DNA of 64,000 nucleotides from a bacterium (GCA_021832345.1 JAKBKY010000005.1:1-64000), one strand, 5' to 3'. Counted from the first letter of the stretch, positions 16,101 to 27,704 are shown. Notes: generated by a model from the sequence alone, not told the origin. Numbers and translations: made by a program.

Positions 16101-18764
16101 TTAGACGGTGATGGGGTTGGGTTTATTGGGGTCGATGTCGTACCGCTTGATGGCCTTGGCGATCGTACTCGATTCAAGGCTGCCTTCGCGCGCGAGCGCG
16201 GCCAGCGCGGCCAGCGCCACCCAGCGCCGGTCGACTTCAAAGAAGGCACGAAGTTTGCGGCGATAGTCGCTGCGTCCGTACCCGTCGGTTCCAAGCGTCG
16301 TATACGGGCGGCCGACATACGGGCGAATCTGCTCGGCGTAGGTGCGAATGTAATCGGTCGCCGCAACGCCGGGGCCACGCCGCCCGGCAAGCGACGATTC
16401 GACAAAGGATCTGCGCGGCGTCTCTGCCGGGTGCAAGAGATTCCAGCGCTCGGCATCGACGCCGTCGCGATGGAGTTCGTTAAAGCTCGTAACGCTCCAC
16501 ACGTCGGCGGTGACGCCGAAATCCTCGCGCAGCAGGTCGGCGCCGGCGAGCACTTCGCGCAGGATCGCGCCCGAGCCGAAGAGTTGCACGCGCGGCGACT
16601 TCTTCTCGGCCTTGCCGCCGTCGCGCAGCAGGTACATGCCGCGTAGAATATCTTCGCGAACGCCTTGCGGCATCGCCGGATGCGCGTAGTTCTCGTTCAA
16701 GAGCGTGATGTAGTAGTAGATATCCTCCTGCTCCGTGAGCATCCGGCGCAGGCCGTCCTGCACGATGACGGCGACTTCGTACGAATAGGTCGGATCGTAA
16801 CTGCGGCAGTTTGGGATGAAAGACGCGAAGACTTGGCTGTGTCCGTCTTCGTGCTGTAGCCCTTCGCCGTTGAGCGTCGTGCGCCCGGAGGTTCCGCCGA
16901 TGAGGAAGCCGCGGGTGCGGCTATCGCCTGCCGCCCACGCGAGATCCCCAACGCGCTGGAAGCCGAACATCGAGTAGAAGATGTAGAACGGAATCATCGG
17001 CAGGTTGTGGTTCGCGTATGACGTTCCGGCCGCGATCCACGATGAGATCGCGCCCGCTTCATTGATGCCTTCTTGGAGAATCTGCCCGTGCTTGTCTTCG
17101 CGGTACCACATCAGTTGCTCCGCATCTTGCGGGTGGTAGAGTTGCCCGACCGATGAGTAGATTCCAAGCTGGCGGAACATGCCTTCCATCCCGAAGGTGC
17201 GCGATTCATCGGCAACGATGGGGACGACGCGCGGCCCGATGACCGGATCGCGCATGAGCGTACTCAGGACCCGCACGAACGCCATCGTCGTCGAGAACTC
17301 ACGTTCCCCGGTGCTCGCGAGCTGCGTGTCGTAGGCGGAGAGCTCCGGGACGACCAGCGATTCCGAGCGCCGGCGGCGTTGCGGGAGCTGACCTTGCGCA
17401 GCGCCGCGTTCGCGCAGGTAGGCCATCTCCGGGCTCTTCTCCGGCGGCTTGTAGAAGGGAATATGTTCGAGGTCGCGATCGGAGACCGGGATGGAGAAGC
17501 GATCGCGGAAAGCGCGCATCTCTTCGAGGTCCATCTTCTTGGCTTGATGCGCGATGTTGCGGGCTTCGCCGGCCTCGCCCATGCCGTAGCCCTTGATGGT
17601 CTTGGCGAGGATGACCGTCGGCTGACCCCTATGGCGGACTGCCGCGTGATAGGCCGCATAGACTTTGCTTGGGTCGTGGCCGCCGCGCTGCAGTGCCCAA
17701 ACCCGTTCGTCGCTCCAATCCGCGACCAGTGCCGCGGTCTCCGGATAACGGCCGAAGAACTGCTCGCGCACGTATTTGCCGTCACGCGATTTGAACGTCT
17801 GATAATCGCCGTCGACGCATTCGTTCATCAGCGCGACCAACCGCCCGGTACGATCGGCGGCCAGCAGCGGATCCCACGATCTGCCCCAGATGACTTTGAT
17901 GACGTTCCATCCCGCACCGATGAAGAAGCGTTCCAACTCTTGGATGATCTTGCCGTTGCCGCGCACGGGGCCGTCGAGGCGCTGCAGGTTGCAGTTGACG
18001 ACCCAGACGAGATTATCGAGCCGTTCGCGCCCGGCCAGGGATACCGCGCCGAGCGACTCCGGTTCGTCCATCTCGCCGTCGCCCAGAAACGCCCACACTT
18101 TGCGGTCGCCGGCATCGAGCATTCCGCGATCGTGCAGATAGCGCATGAAGCGCGCCTGATAGATCGAGGTGATCGGCCCCAACCCCATCGAGACGGTCGG
18201 ATACTGCCAGAAGTCCGGCATGAGCCAGGGATGCGGATACGACGAGAGCCCGTGGCCGTCCACCTCTTGGCGGAAGTTCTCTAACTGCGTTTCGGTGATG
18301 CGCCCTTCAAGAAACGCGCGCGCATAGAAGCCGGGCGAGGAGTGGCCTTGCAGAAAGACGAGATCGCCGCCGAATGACTGCGAGGCGGCGCGAAAGAAAT
18401 GATTGAAGCCGACGTCATACAGGGTGGCGGCGGAGGCGAAACTTGCAACGTGTCCGCCGAGCCCCGAGTTCTCTTTGTTGGCCCGCACCACCATCGCCAT
18501 CGCGTTCCAGCGCACGTAATGGCGCAAGCGCGCTTCAATCTCGAGATCGCCGGGAAACGCCGGCTGCCGATCGACCGGGATCGTGTTGATGTAGGGCGTT
18601 TCGAGCCCCAGCGAGATATGCGCGCCGGCGTCCTTGGCTTGCGTGACCAGCGCGCCGATCAGATCGCGCGCGCGGTCCGGGCCTTCGGCGGCCAGGACCC
18701 CGCGCATGGCGTCGAGCCACTCGGAGGTCTCTTGCGGGTCGGGATCGTGGGGTAACGTCGTCAT
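16101..18764 (-). CDS. aceE: Pyruvate dehydrogenase E1 component, homodimeric type
   Basis: An 887-aa thiamine-diphosphate enzyme, about the same length as E. coli AceE, that decarboxylates pyruvate and acetylates the lipoyl arm of E2. The ThDP motif appears as FLGDGEMDEPESLGAVSLAG, with the closing Asn in WVVNCNLQRLDGPVRGNGK. The start is ATG 18764 (MTTLPHDPDPQETSEWLDAM), matching the family N-terminus; the longer frame is non-homologous. It is followed by aceF. Pairing homodimeric E1 with E2 points to pyruvate to acetyl-CoA conversion feeding the TCA cycle, consistent with acnA nearby. Confidence 0.96.
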   Translation of the reverse strand: MTTLPHDPDPQETSEWLDAMRGVLAAEGPDRARDLIGALVTQAKDAGAHISLGLETPYINTIPVDRQPAFPGDLEIEARLRHYVRWNAMAMVVRANKENSGLGGHVASFASAATLYDVGFNHFFRAASQSFGGDLVFLQGHSSPGFYARAFLEGRITETQLENFRQEVDGHGLSSYPHPWLMPDFWQYPTVSMGLGPITSIYQARFMRYLHDRGMLDAGDRKVWAFLGDGEMDEPESLGAVSLAGRERLDNLVWVVNCNLQRLDGPVRGNGKIIQELERFFIGAGWNVIKVIWGRSWDPLLAADRTGRLVALMNECVDGDYQTFKSRDGKYVREQFFGRYPETAALVADWSDERVWALQRGGHDPSKVYAAYHAAVRHRGQPTVILAKTIKGYGMGEAGEARNIAHQAKKMDLEEMRAFRDRFSIPVSDRDLEHIPFYKPPEKSPEMAYLRERGAAQGQLPQRRRRSESLVVPELSAYDTQLASTGEREFSTTMAFVRVLSTLMRDPVIGPRVVPIVADESRTFGMEGMFRQLGIYSSVGQLYHPQDAEQLMWYREDKHGQILQEGINEAGAISSWIAAGTSYANHNLPMIPFYIFYSMFGFQRVGDLAWAAGDSRTRGFLIGGTSGRTTLNGEGLQHEDGHSQVFASFIPNCRSYDPTYSYEVAVIVQDGLRRMLTEQEDIYYYITLLNENYAHPAMPQGVREDILRGMYLLRDGGKAEKKSPRVQLFGSGAILREVLAGADLLREDFGVTADVWSVTSFNELHRDGVDAERWNLLHPAETPRRSFVESSLAGRRGPGVAATDYIRTYAEQIRPYVGRPYTTLGTDGYGRSDYRRKLRAFFEVDRRWVALAALAALAREGSLESSTIAKAIKRYDIDPNKPNPITV

Positions 18765-18809
18765 AACCAGCTCGTTCCCGGTTCCGCCTCGATCCCTTCT
18801 CGGCGGGGT

Positions 18810-18831
18810 GGTCCGATTTGCGGATTGGACC
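18810..18831 (-). other. Hairpin between the EamA gene and aceE
   Basis: GGTCCGAT (18810-18817) and ATTGGACC (18824-18831) form an 8-bp stem (one G-T pair on the + strand) with a 6-base loop. It lies in the 85-base gap between the transporter stop and the aceE start. It lacks a T run. It may be a partial terminator or an aceE leader structure. Confidence 0.3.
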
Positions 18832-18849
18832 GCTCCATTCTGCTCGGCG

Positions 18850-19749
18850 TTAAAGCTCGTTGTCGATGAGGCGGCGCTCTTGGCTGACGACCACCCCCAC
18901 GGCGGCGAGCAACAAGACTCCGCCCAGAAGGGCCAGGGGCGGGATCGCTTCACCGAAGATCGCCAAGGCCAGGCCCCCGGCGATCACCGGCTCCAAGAGC
19001 GTGGCAAAGGAGATCGCACTCGGAGAGAACCAATGCAGGCCGGCGTTCAAGGCGGTGTGCCCGAGCAACTGTGAGATCAGCGCCATCGCGAGGATGCCTG
19101 CCCACGCCGCCGTCGCATCGAGCGGCGGTGGCCCTTGCCGCGCGATCAGCGCAGCCAGGACGAGCACGAGCGCGGCCCAGGAGTACGTCTGCGTGACGAT
19201 CGTGCGTGTCGAGAGTACGTCGCGCACTTCGCGCACCAGGATGAGGTAGGTGCCGATCGCGAGGCTGCCGGTCAGCGCCAGGCCCGCTCCCAGCAGTTCG
19301 TGCCCCGGAAACGGCGGCGCGGTCGCGTCGAGGCCGACGACCATGAGCAGGCCGATGCCGCCCACGAAAAACGCCATCGTTGCCAGGCGCGAGAGCGGGC
19401 GATGCAGGACGAGCGCGTCGTAGAGTGCCGTCCAGATCGGCGTGGAGGTGACCAGCAGCGTCGATACCGCGACGGTCGTGTAGTCGAGCGAACCGATCCA
19501 CGTCGCGAAGTGGATGGCCAGGGCCACGCCGGCGCCGGCGAGCAGCCATCGCGCACGCGGCGTCGGCCGCTCGTGTTGCGTGGCCTCTCGACGGCTCACG
19601 AGCGCGGCGTAGCCGAGTAAGATGGCTGCGGCAATCACGAGGCGCGTTGCCGCAACGCCCAACGGTTGCGCTCCGCCTAAGGCAAAGCGCGCAAAGATCG
19701 CCGCTGCGCCGACCGCCAACTGCGCGGCACCGAGAACGAGGTAGGGCAT
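18850..19749 (-). CDS. EamA-family (DMT superfamily) transporter
   Basis: A 299-aa membrane protein with ten predicted hydrophobic segments in two five-helix repeats. This is the drug/metabolite transporter layout of EamA proteins, which export amino acids, metabolites or drugs. Family features include the first-repeat stretch ARFALGGAQPLGVAATRLVIA and the second-repeat stretch FSPSAISFATLLEPVIAGGLAL, with the typical LEPV motif. The substrate cannot be told from sequence. It is read in the same direction as aceE-aceF, 85 bases upstream, so partial cotranscription is possible. Confidence 0.85.
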   Translation of the reverse strand: MPYLVLGAAQLAVGAAAIFARFALGGAQPLGVAATRLVIAAAILLGYAALVSRREATQHERPTPRARWLLAGAGVALAIHFATWIGSLDYTTVAVSTLLVTSTPIWTALYDALVLHRPLSRLATMAFFVGGIGLLMVVGLDATAPPFPGHELLGAGLALTGSLAIGTYLILVREVRDVLSTRTIVTQTYSWAALVLVLAALIARQGPPPLDATAAWAGILAMALISQLLGHTALNAGLHWFSPSAISFATLLEPVIAGGLALAIFGEAIPPLALLGGVLLLAAVGVVVSQERRLIDNEL

Positions 19750-19810
19750 CGTGCGCGTACGTTGTACGGCGCAGAAACGATCTCCTTACGGTGGCAGAAG
19801 CAGTGATGTG

Positions 19811-19827
19811 CGCTCGCCAGGCGAGCG
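19811..19827. other. Perfect hairpin downstream of the anti-sigma gene
   Basis: CGCTCGC (19811-19817), loop CAG, GCGAGCG (19821-19827): a perfect 7-bp inverted repeat with a three-base loop. It is the second of two tandem hairpins after the leftward anti-sigma gene. Confidence 0.4.
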
Positions 19828-19834
19828 ATGCGAG

Positions 19835-19865
19835 ATGCCCCGCCGATTGTGCGTCGGCGAGGCAT
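19835..19865 (-). terminator. 12-bp stem, probable terminator of the sigma/anti-sigma operon
   Basis: On the minus strand ATGCCTCGCCGA pairs with TCGGCGGGGCAT around a 7-base loop: 12 pairs with one G-U. It begins 40 bases after the stop of the anti-sigma-like gene. It lacks a U tract, so it may act with the adjacent hairpin or need Rho. Confidence 0.45.
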
Positions 19866-19905
19866 TGGAGTCCGGTAGTTGGTGCTATGTGGCTGCGCGT
19901 AATGC

Positions 19906-20694
19906 CTATTGCGGAGAACGGTGTGCCGGAGTCGGGGAGGTGGGCGTTACGCTGAACGAAACCTCTTTTTGCTCCGCTGGCGAAAGCGTTTTCCCGTGCA
20001 TCGCAGATTTGATGCGGGTGACAACGGCCGCTGGCGCATCGGTAATGAGCGTGACGAGCTCTTTCCCGCTGATCCATTGGTATGGGTGGGCTGCGCCGTG
20101 AAATGCTAGGTGTCCTTGCCCCGATGTCGTGAAGGTCAATGTTTCGTGTGCCGATCGTCTCTTCGAGAGATGTTTTGACATGAAGCCATTCGAGAACATG
20201 CGGCGGTCGAAGAGAAAGAAGACAAAGCCATGAGTCTTCGAGTGATACATAACCACGTAGTTCTGCAGGGTTTTTGATGTACGGACGACGTGGCCGCCGC
20301 GCGCGTCCGCGGGCAGGCCGGCAGGGAAAACGACGTTCTTTGGTGCCTGGGCCCGCGCTTGCGCCAAGGTCAAGTGCGCACCAGCGTACTGCGCGGTGTA
20401 ATGCGTGCTGCCCGTTTGTTCGAAGCGTGCGCTCGCCGGGATGCCCAATCGTGCGTAGGCGGTCTGTGCCCATGTCGGCAAATGTGTCCAGGCGACGGGG
20501 AGTACCGCTGCCGCGAGGGCGATCGCCGGCAGCAAGGCGATGCCGAGTCCGAGCAGAGGCAGGCGGCGGTGGATGTGCTTGCGCTGGTCCGGTTCGAGTG
20601 CCTTGGCGCGAATCGCTTGGAGCGGCAGCGGTGGGACGGCATAGGCATCGGTTTCGCGCTGGAATGCGTCGTGAATGAGTGCGTCTTCACGCAT
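19906..20694 (-). CDS. Probable membrane-bound anti-sigma factor
   Basis: A 262-aa protein that starts MREDALIHDAFQRETDAYAV at ATG 20694, overlapping the end of the sigma gene by 8 bases. About 45 residues of basic cytoplasmic segment precede one membrane helix (LPLLGLGIALLPAIALAAAVLPVAW, residues about 45-69). Some 190 residues outside the membrane follow (LTLAQARAQAPKNVVFPAGL onward), resembling the sensor parts of RsgI/DUF4367-like proteins. I see no zinc-binding HxxxCxxC motif. The anti-sigma role is inferred from gene order and topology. Confidence 0.6.
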   Translation of the reverse strand: MREDALIHDAFQRETDAYAVPPLPLQAIRAKALEPDQRKHIHRRLPLLGLGIALLPAIALAAAVLPVAWTHLPTWAQTAYARLGIPASARFEQTGSTHYTAQYAGAHLTLAQARAQAPKNVVFPAGLPADARGGHVVRTSKTLQNYVVMYHSKTHGFVFFLFDRRMFSNGFMSKHLSKRRSAHETLTFTTSGQGHLAFHGAAHPYQWISGKELVTLITDAPAAVVTRIKSAMHGKTLSPAEQKEVSFSVTPTSPTPAHRSPQ

Positions 20695-21289
20695 GGGTGG
20701 AAACCTCCTGAGCGTTTGTGGCCGCTCCGCGCGCTGGCGCGGAGAGCAGCCGGTGGAGTTGCCGCTTTGCCGAAGCGAGATGGAATCGCACGGTCGAGGC
20801 CGGGACACCGAGCGCGGCGCCGATCGCGGAGCTGTCGAGTTCCGCGTAGTAGCGCAAGAGCAGAACGGTGCGTCTGCGCACCGGCAGTGCGGCGAGCGCC
20901 CGTTGGAGATCGACATCGCCGTACTGCTGACCGCTCTGCTCTCGCCTGACGAGCGCTGCGGCTTCGGTGTCGGAGAGGTCGTCGAAGGTGACATCCCCCA
21001 CGCGCCGTTTGGCCAGCCGCAGTGCTTCGCGTGTCACGATGCGATGCCACCAACCGCGAAACGCTGTCGGGTCACGCAGCGATCCGAGCGTCCGGTAGAT
21101 GATGACGCACGCTTCCTGGGCAGTATCGGCTGCAAGGGCCTCGTCGCGCAGGATGCTACGGCTCAGGCGATAGGCGTCGGGCCAGGTCGCTTCAAGTAAA
21201 GCCTCAAGGGCAGGGCGATCCCCCCTAATGGCGCTCTCGATCAAGCGCTGTTCCTCGGCATGCACCGTGGTTGATTCCTCTCGTGGCAA
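20687..21289 (-). CDS. ECF-family RNA polymerase sigma factor
   Basis: A 200-aa sigma-70-type extracytoplasmic function factor. Region 2 lies at about residues 20-95 (AYRLSRSILRDEALAADTAQ, then EACVIIYRTLGSLRDPTAFRGWWHRIVTRE). Region 4 lies at about 125-185 (ALAALPVRRRTVLLLRYYAE, then LDSSAIGAALGVPASTVRFHLASAKRQL). It would direct transcription of a stress regulon once released by the membrane protein encoded immediately downstream. The gene is read away from thiC; the 100-odd bases between it and the TPP riboswitch must hold both promoters. Confidence 0.9.
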   Translation of the reverse strand: MPREESTTVHAEEQRLIESAIRGDRPALEALLEATWPDAYRLSRSILRDEALAADTAQEACVIIYRTLGSLRDPTAFRGWWHRIVTREALRLAKRRVGDVTFDDLSDTEAAALVRREQSGQQYGDVDLQRALAALPVRRRTVLLLRYYAELDSSAIGAALGVPASTVRFHLASAKRQLHRLLSAPARGAATNAQEVSTHA

Positions 21290-21394
21290 ACGGGTTCGCC
21301 GGAGAGAGGCTTCCTCCGGGCCGAAGTGTTGGTCTCGGCGATGTGCCCCATCTGAGCGGAACCGGCGGCGCCTATCGCGTAGTTACTGCCGGAT

Positions 21395-23148
<1,754 letters not shown>

Positions 23149-23184
23149 CGTCTTTCGCATCGTTCGCGGCACGTCGAGGCAACC

Positions 23185-26100
23185 TTGAGCATGGATCGAG
23201 CTCCAGCGGAGCTGCTCTTCGATCTGCGTTGCCTGCGGCGGTCGTTTGCCCCGACGATGATCGCACGCGGGCAGAACTACCAGCGCGAGCGCCGCGTCTT
23301 CGGTTTGTCGGTCTCGGAGAACGGTGCGCGCTTCAGTGCAAAGGTGTTGGGCAGTCGCTCGCAACCTTATACGGTCGATATCCGCGTGCGGAAGAACCCC
23401 ACCGGCGAGCCGGTGCTCTACGGGTACTGCACCTGCCCCGTCGGCGTTGATTGCAAGCACGTCGTAGCCGTCGCTTTTGAAGCGCTCGATCTCTTTCCGG
23501 GGGCGATCTCTCGTCTGTCGCCGGGTGCCTTGGGCCAAGACCCGGCGGATGGCGCCGTGGAGGCGTGGCTTGAAGAGCTTGAAGAGATCGCGGGGAGCCG
23601 CAACGGACGCGAGTTGGCCCAGAAGGAAGCGCAGTTGCTCTATATCGTGGACGTACGCATGCGTGCTTACACCCCGGACTTTGACGTCGCTGCCGGCGTT
23701 GCGCGCCGGCGCAAAGACGGCAGCTTCGGCACGCTGCGACCGTATGCGTTGCAGAACCTCGGGTACACGACGGCGAGCTTTACGGTGCCGGAGGATCTCA
23801 TCATCGGCCGTCTGCTCGGCTCGCTCCAGGGCTTGGGCGTCCCGCGCGTCGCGCGTTTGGAGGTCTTGGCGACGGCGTTCGAGCGTATGATTGCGACCGG
23901 GCGTTGCTATTGGCAATCGACGACGAATCCGCCGCTCTCGCGGGGGGCGCATCGCGTGGCGCAACTGAGCTGGACGATCGATTCCGACGGACGCCAGCGG
24001 CCGGCAGTGGCCGGCGGCGGGCTGTCGCTCACGGCGCTCGCGCTGCTGCCGCCATGGTACGTCGACACGGTGACGTGGCAGGCAGGGCCGCTCGATCTCG
24101 GTCTTCCCCCGACGATTGCCGCCGCGATCTTACGTGCGCCCTCGCTTGCTCCAAGCCAGGTGCCGCGCCTTCGACGCACCTGGGAGGTCGGATTGGCCGG
24201 TCTCGCTGTGCCTGCACCCCGCGCGGCCGTCGAGGCGCTCACGATCGAAGACGACCCGGTTGTGCACCTGTCGGTAACGATGCAGCGGGTAACCTACCCT
24301 GCAACGCAACGTTGGTCGGGCGGTCTCTGGCATCGCGAGCCTGCCCGCAGCCTGGATGTTCCCGCCGCTCGGCTCGCTTTCGACTATGGCGGCACCCTCG
24401 TCCATCCCTCCGATGCGCCGGACGAGCTGCGCTTGGTCGACGGCGAGACGCTGCGGCTCTGGCCACGCCGCTTTGCTTTCGAGCAGAACGTACGCTCGCG
24501 GCTTGAAAGCTACGAATTCGCGCCGTTGCTCGATCCCCAATCCGGAACGGCGATGCCGGACCTCTTGGCGTTTCCCGAGCCGAACGCGCAGGAACGCTGG
24601 GCGCGATTCGTCGATCGTCTTGCGGACCGGTTGCGCAGCGAAGGCTGGCAGATCGACATCGATCCCGCGTTCCCGCATCGCGTGATCCATCTCGACGCAC
24701 CCTGGCAGGCCGAACTGCATGAAACCCAAACGCGTTGGTTCGAACTTGGTCTCGATGTCGATGTTGACGGGCAGCGAATCGCACTCTTGCCGGCCATCGT
24801 CGATGCGGTTCGCCGTTTGCCGGCCACGACGACCAAGCAAGGCTTGGAACGCGTTCTGGCGCAAGAGCCGACGCTCTACGCACGCTTACCGGATGGGACG
24901 TGCGTTGCGTTGCCGACCGACCGCGTACGCAGCATCCTGTTGACGTTGATCGAACTGCTCGACGGGGGCGACTTGACGGCCGATGGTCGCCTGCCGGTGA
25001 CCCTTGCGCACGCGGTCGGGCTGGACGATATGGAAGTCTCCTCGGGCGTAGCGTTACGCGGAGGCGAGCGCTTGCGCGCATTTGCGCGCGCACTTCGAGA
25101 TGGTGGCGGCATCCAAGAGAAGAAGGCTCCGCGTGGGCTTAGCGCCGAGTTGCGTCCGTATCAGGCGACCGGCTTTGCCTGGTTGCAGTTCCTGCGCAAA
25201 CATGAGCTCGGCGGCGTGTTAGCCGATGATATGGGGTTGGGGAAGACGATCCAGGCGCTGGCGCATATCGTCGCCGAGAAACAAGCGGGCCGCTTGCGGG
25301 CGCCGTGCCTGGTGGTCGCTCCAACGAGTGTGGTGCCGAACTGGATGAGTGAGATCGCACGCTTTGCGCCGAAGCTCCGGGCCGTAGCGCTGCAGGGGCC
25401 GAACCGAGAGGAGAACTTTGTCAAGCTCGACGAGGCGGATATCGTCGTGACGAGTTATCCGTTGCTGCTGCGTGACGCCAAGACGCTTCTCCCGCGCCAG
25501 TGGCAGATCGCCATTCTTGACGAAGCGCAAGCCATCAAGAATCCGCTATCGAAGGGCGCAAAACTCGCCTGGCAACTCAAGGCGAAGCAACGGCTCGCAT
25601 TGACGGGGACCCCGGTTGAGAATCACCTCGATGAGCTGTGGTCGATCTTTACCTTTGTCATGCCGGGCCTGCTCGGCGGTAGCCGGGAGTTCCGTCGTCT
25701 CTTTCGCACGCCGATTGAGAAGCACCATGATGTCGACCGCCGGGAGTTGCTCGGGCTACGTCTGCGTCCATTCATGCTGCGTCGGACGAAGGCGCAAGTT
25801 GCCCAAGAGCTACCGCCGAAAACGGAGATCCTCTGCCCCATCGAGCTCATCGGCTCGCAGCGCGATCTCTACGAGGCCGTTCGCTTCAGTACGCATGAAG
25901 CGGTGGTGAGAGAGGTAGAGCGACGGGGGCTGGCGCGTAGCCGCATTGCCGTGCTGACGGCGTTACTCAAACTACGCCAGGTCTGCTGCGATCCACGCTT
26001 GGTGAAGACGGTGGCGGCGCGCAACGTCAAACACTCTGCGAAGTTGGAGTTTCTGATGGAGATGCTTCCCGAACTGCTCGAAGAGGGGCGCCGGGTGCTG

Positions 26101-26547
26101 CTCTTCTCCCAGTTCACCAGCATGCTCGATCTCATCAAGCCGGAGTTACTCTCTCGCAAGATCGACTTTGTCGAGTTGCGTGGTGATACGACCGATCGCC
26201 AGACGCCGGTCGCTCGTTTCCAAAAGCGCGAGGTGCCGCTCTTTCTCATTAGCCTTAAAGCAGGGGGAACCGGCTTGAATCTTACGGCTGCCGATACGGT
26301 GATTCACTACGATCCGTGGTGGAATCCGGCGGTGGAGCGCCAGGCCACCGATCGCGCGCATCGGATCGGTCAGGATCAACACGTCTTCGTCTATAAGCTG
26401 ATTGCTCTGGGCACCGTCGAAGAGCGCATCGTCGAGATGCAGGCCAGGAAAGGCGCTCTGGCCGAAGGGCTCTTTGATCCGGATCGCCCGGCTACGGCCG
26501 CCTTTACGCAAGAGGATATTGCGCGCCTCTTCGCGCCGCTTGAGTAG
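23185..26547 (+). CDS. SWIM zinc-finger and SNF2-family helicase-like ATPase
   Basis: A 1,120-aa bacterial SNF2 (Swi2/Snf2, HepA-like) protein. A SWIM zinc finger lies near residues 81-97 (YCTCPVGVDCKHVVAVA, CxC...CxH). A long middle region of unknown fold follows. The two-lobed ATPase occupies about 650-1110: motif I DDMGLGKTIQALA, motif II LDEAQAIKN, motif III LALTGTPVENHLDELWS, motif V GGTGLNLTAADTVIHYDPWW, motif VI QATDRAHRIGQ. Such proteins translocate on double-stranded DNA and remodel protein-DNA complexes; the specific bacterial role is unclear. TTG 23185 has GAGG 5 bases before it; ATG 23191 is the alternative. Confidence 0.9.
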   Translation: MSMDRAPAELLFDLRCLRRSFAPTMIARGQNYQRERRVFGLSVSENGARFSAKVLGSRSQPYTVDIRVRKNPTGEPVLYGYCTCPVGVDCKHVVAVAFEALDLFPGAISRLSPGALGQDPADGAVEAWLEELEEIAGSRNGRELAQKEAQLLYIVDVRMRAYTPDFDVAAGVARRRKDGSFGTLRPYALQNLGYTTASFTVPEDLIIGRLLGSLQGLGVPRVARLEVLATAFERMIATGRCYWQSTTNPPLSRGAHRVAQLSWTIDSDGRQRPAVAGGGLSLTALALLPPWYVDTVTWQAGPLDLGLPPTIAAAILRAPSLAPSQVPRLRRTWEVGLAGLAVPAPRAAVEALTIEDDPVVHLSVTMQRVTYPATQRWSGGLWHREPARSLDVPAARLAFDYGGTLVHPSDAPDELRLVDGETLRLWPRRFAFEQNVRSRLESYEFAPLLDPQSGTAMPDLLAFPEPNAQERWARFVDRLADRLRSEGWQIDIDPAFPHRVIHLDAPWQAELHETQTRWFELGLDVDVDGQRIALLPAIVDAVRRLPATTTKQGLERVLAQEPTLYARLPDGTCVALPTDRVRSILLTLIELLDGGDLTADGRLPVTLAHAVGLDDMEVSSGVALRGGERLRAFARALRDGGGIQEKKAPRGLSAELRPYQATGFAWLQFLRKHELGGVLADDMGLGKTIQALAHIVAEKQAGRLRAPCLVVAPTSVVPNWMSEIARFAPKLRAVALQGPNREENFVKLDEADIVVTSYPLLLRDAKTLLPRQWQIAILDEAQAIKNPLSKGAKLAWQLKAKQRLALTGTPVENHLDELWSIFTFVMPGLLGGSREFRRLFRTPIEKHHDVDRRELLGLRLRPFMLRRTKAQVAQELPPKTEILCPIELIGSQRDLYEAVRFSTHEAVVREVERRGLARSRIAVLTALLKLRQVCCDPRLVKTVAARNVKHSAKLEFLMEMLPELLEEGRRVLLFSQFTSMLDLIKPELLSRKIDFVELRGDTTDRQTPVARFQKREVPLFLISLKAGGTGLNLTAADTVIHYDPWWNPAVERQATDRAHRIGQDQHVFVYKLIALGTVEERIVEMQARKGALAEGLFDPDRPATAAFTQEDIARLFAPLE

Positions 26548-26550
26548 CAC

Positions 26551-27078
26551 GTGTCGACGGAGAATGACGTGAGCCAACCGGTCCCTAAGGCCGTCCTCTT
26601 CGATCGCGACGGGACGTTGATCGTGAATGTGCCCTATAACGGGGACCCCGCTCGTGTCGAGCCGCTGCCCGGCGTTCTCGATGCTCTGCAGCGTTTGCGC
26701 GCGGCCGGGTTGCGCCTGGCGGTGGTGACCAATCAGAGCGGCGTCGGGCGCGGGCTGATCGGGGGCGAGGCGGTGCGCTCGGTGAACGCTCGCGTCGAGG
26801 AGTTGCTTGGCCCCTTCGAGGGGTGGTTCATCTGTCCGCACGCGCCGCAGGACGGTTGCGACTGTCGCAAACCGCAGCCTGGTCTGGTGCTGGAGGCAGC
26901 AGAGGCACTTGGGCTACGCCCAGACGAGTGCGTGGTGATCGGCGATGCCGACGGCGACGTGGAGGCAGCCCATCGTGCGGGAGCACAGGGCATGAAGCTC
27001 GGAGGCGAACTGACCTTGAGCGATGCCGTCGACGGCATCCTTCAAGCAGTGCGCGGCGCACCGCGCGGGCGAGGTTAG
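26551..27078 (+). CDS. gmhB: D-glycero-D-manno-heptose 1,7-bisphosphate 7-phosphatase-like HAD enzyme
   Basis: A 175-aa HAD-superfamily phosphatase of the GmhB/histidinol-phosphatase type. Catalytic motif I is [28 protein letters not shown] supplies motif II, the zinc loop is [17 protein letters not shown], and motif IV is [16 protein letters not shown]. GmhB removes the C7 phosphate in ADP-heptose synthesis for the LPS core or S-layer glycans. GTG 26551 begins 3 bases after the SNF2 stop. The last four bases overlap the end of the converging transglycosylase gene. HisB-type activity cannot be excluded, although no his genes are near. Confidence 0.8.
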   Translation: MSTENDVSQPVPKAVLFDRDGTLIVNVPYNGDPARVEPLPGVLDALQRLRAAGLRLAVVTNQSGVGRGLIGGEAVRSVNARVEELLGPFEGWFICPHAPQDGCDCRKPQPGLVLEAAEALGLRPDECVVIGDADGDVEAAHRAGAQGMKLGGELTLSDAVDGILQAVRGAPRGRG

Positions 27079-27704
27079 GGCCCGTTCGTCCAGTAGGCGA
27101 CGTCGGGTGCGCGGGAGACGCGCTTCGCGGGCGGGAGGTGAATGCCCAGCGCGATCTCGTGCCACGTCCGCAACACCTTCACGACGTAATGCTGCGTTTG
27201 ATAGTAGGGCGGGATGCCGCCGTACTCAATGACCGCTCTCGCGCCGGCATTATAGGCCGCACACGCCAGCGCATAGCGGTTGGGCCTGCCTTTGAAGCGA
27301 TGGAGCAAGCCGCCGAGGTAGCGGGCGGCGCCTTCGAGGTTTTGCAGCGGGTTGAATGGGTTGACGCCCAAGCGCGCGGCAGTTCCGGGCATCAGTTGTC
27401 CAAGACCGATGGCGCCGGCCCACGAGACCGCATGGGTGTGCCAATCCGACTCAACCTTGACGAGTGCCACCAAGAGGTTGGCATCGACGCGCCAGCGCGC
27501 GGCGTTCACTAAGACATGTTTGGCGAGCTGCTGACTCTGCCAGGCCGGCATCTGCGGGTTGATTCGTTGAAGGACGTTGGCGTAGGCGTGGATGGCGGGT
27601 CCGGTCGGTGCCGGCATCGTCTGTGCGGCGGCGACGGGTCCGGGTTGCACCGCGAAGCACACGGCTATGGCGGCTCCTGACAGGAGGCAGGCGGTCATGC
27701 GCAT
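27075..27704 (-). CDS. Secreted lytic transglycosylase (SLT family)
   Basis: A 209-aa protein with a signal peptide ([20 protein letters not shown], cleavage probably after PGPVAAA) and a Slt-type lysozyme-like domain. The catalytic Glu lies in [20 protein letters not shown]. The signature continues with [34 protein letters not shown] and [14 protein letters not shown]. It cleaves peptidoglycan to 1,6-anhydro-MurNAc ends in the periplasm. It converges on gmhB with a 4-base overlap. Confidence 0.9.
   Translation of the reverse strand: MRMTACLLSGAAIAVCFAVQPGPVAAAQTMPAPTGPAIHAYANVLQRINPQMPAWQSQQLAKHVLVNAARWRVDANLLVALVKVESDWHTHAVSWAGAIGLGQLMPGTAARLGVNPFNPLQNLEGAARYLGGLLHRFKGRPNRYALACAAYNAGARAVIEYGGIPPYYQTQHYVVKVLRTWHEIALGIHLPPAKRVSRAPDVAYWTNGP

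Noticed and set aside
17379-18284. A 301-aa + strand frame opposite aceE
   Set aside because: Pure antisense shadow of the conserved aceE sequence.
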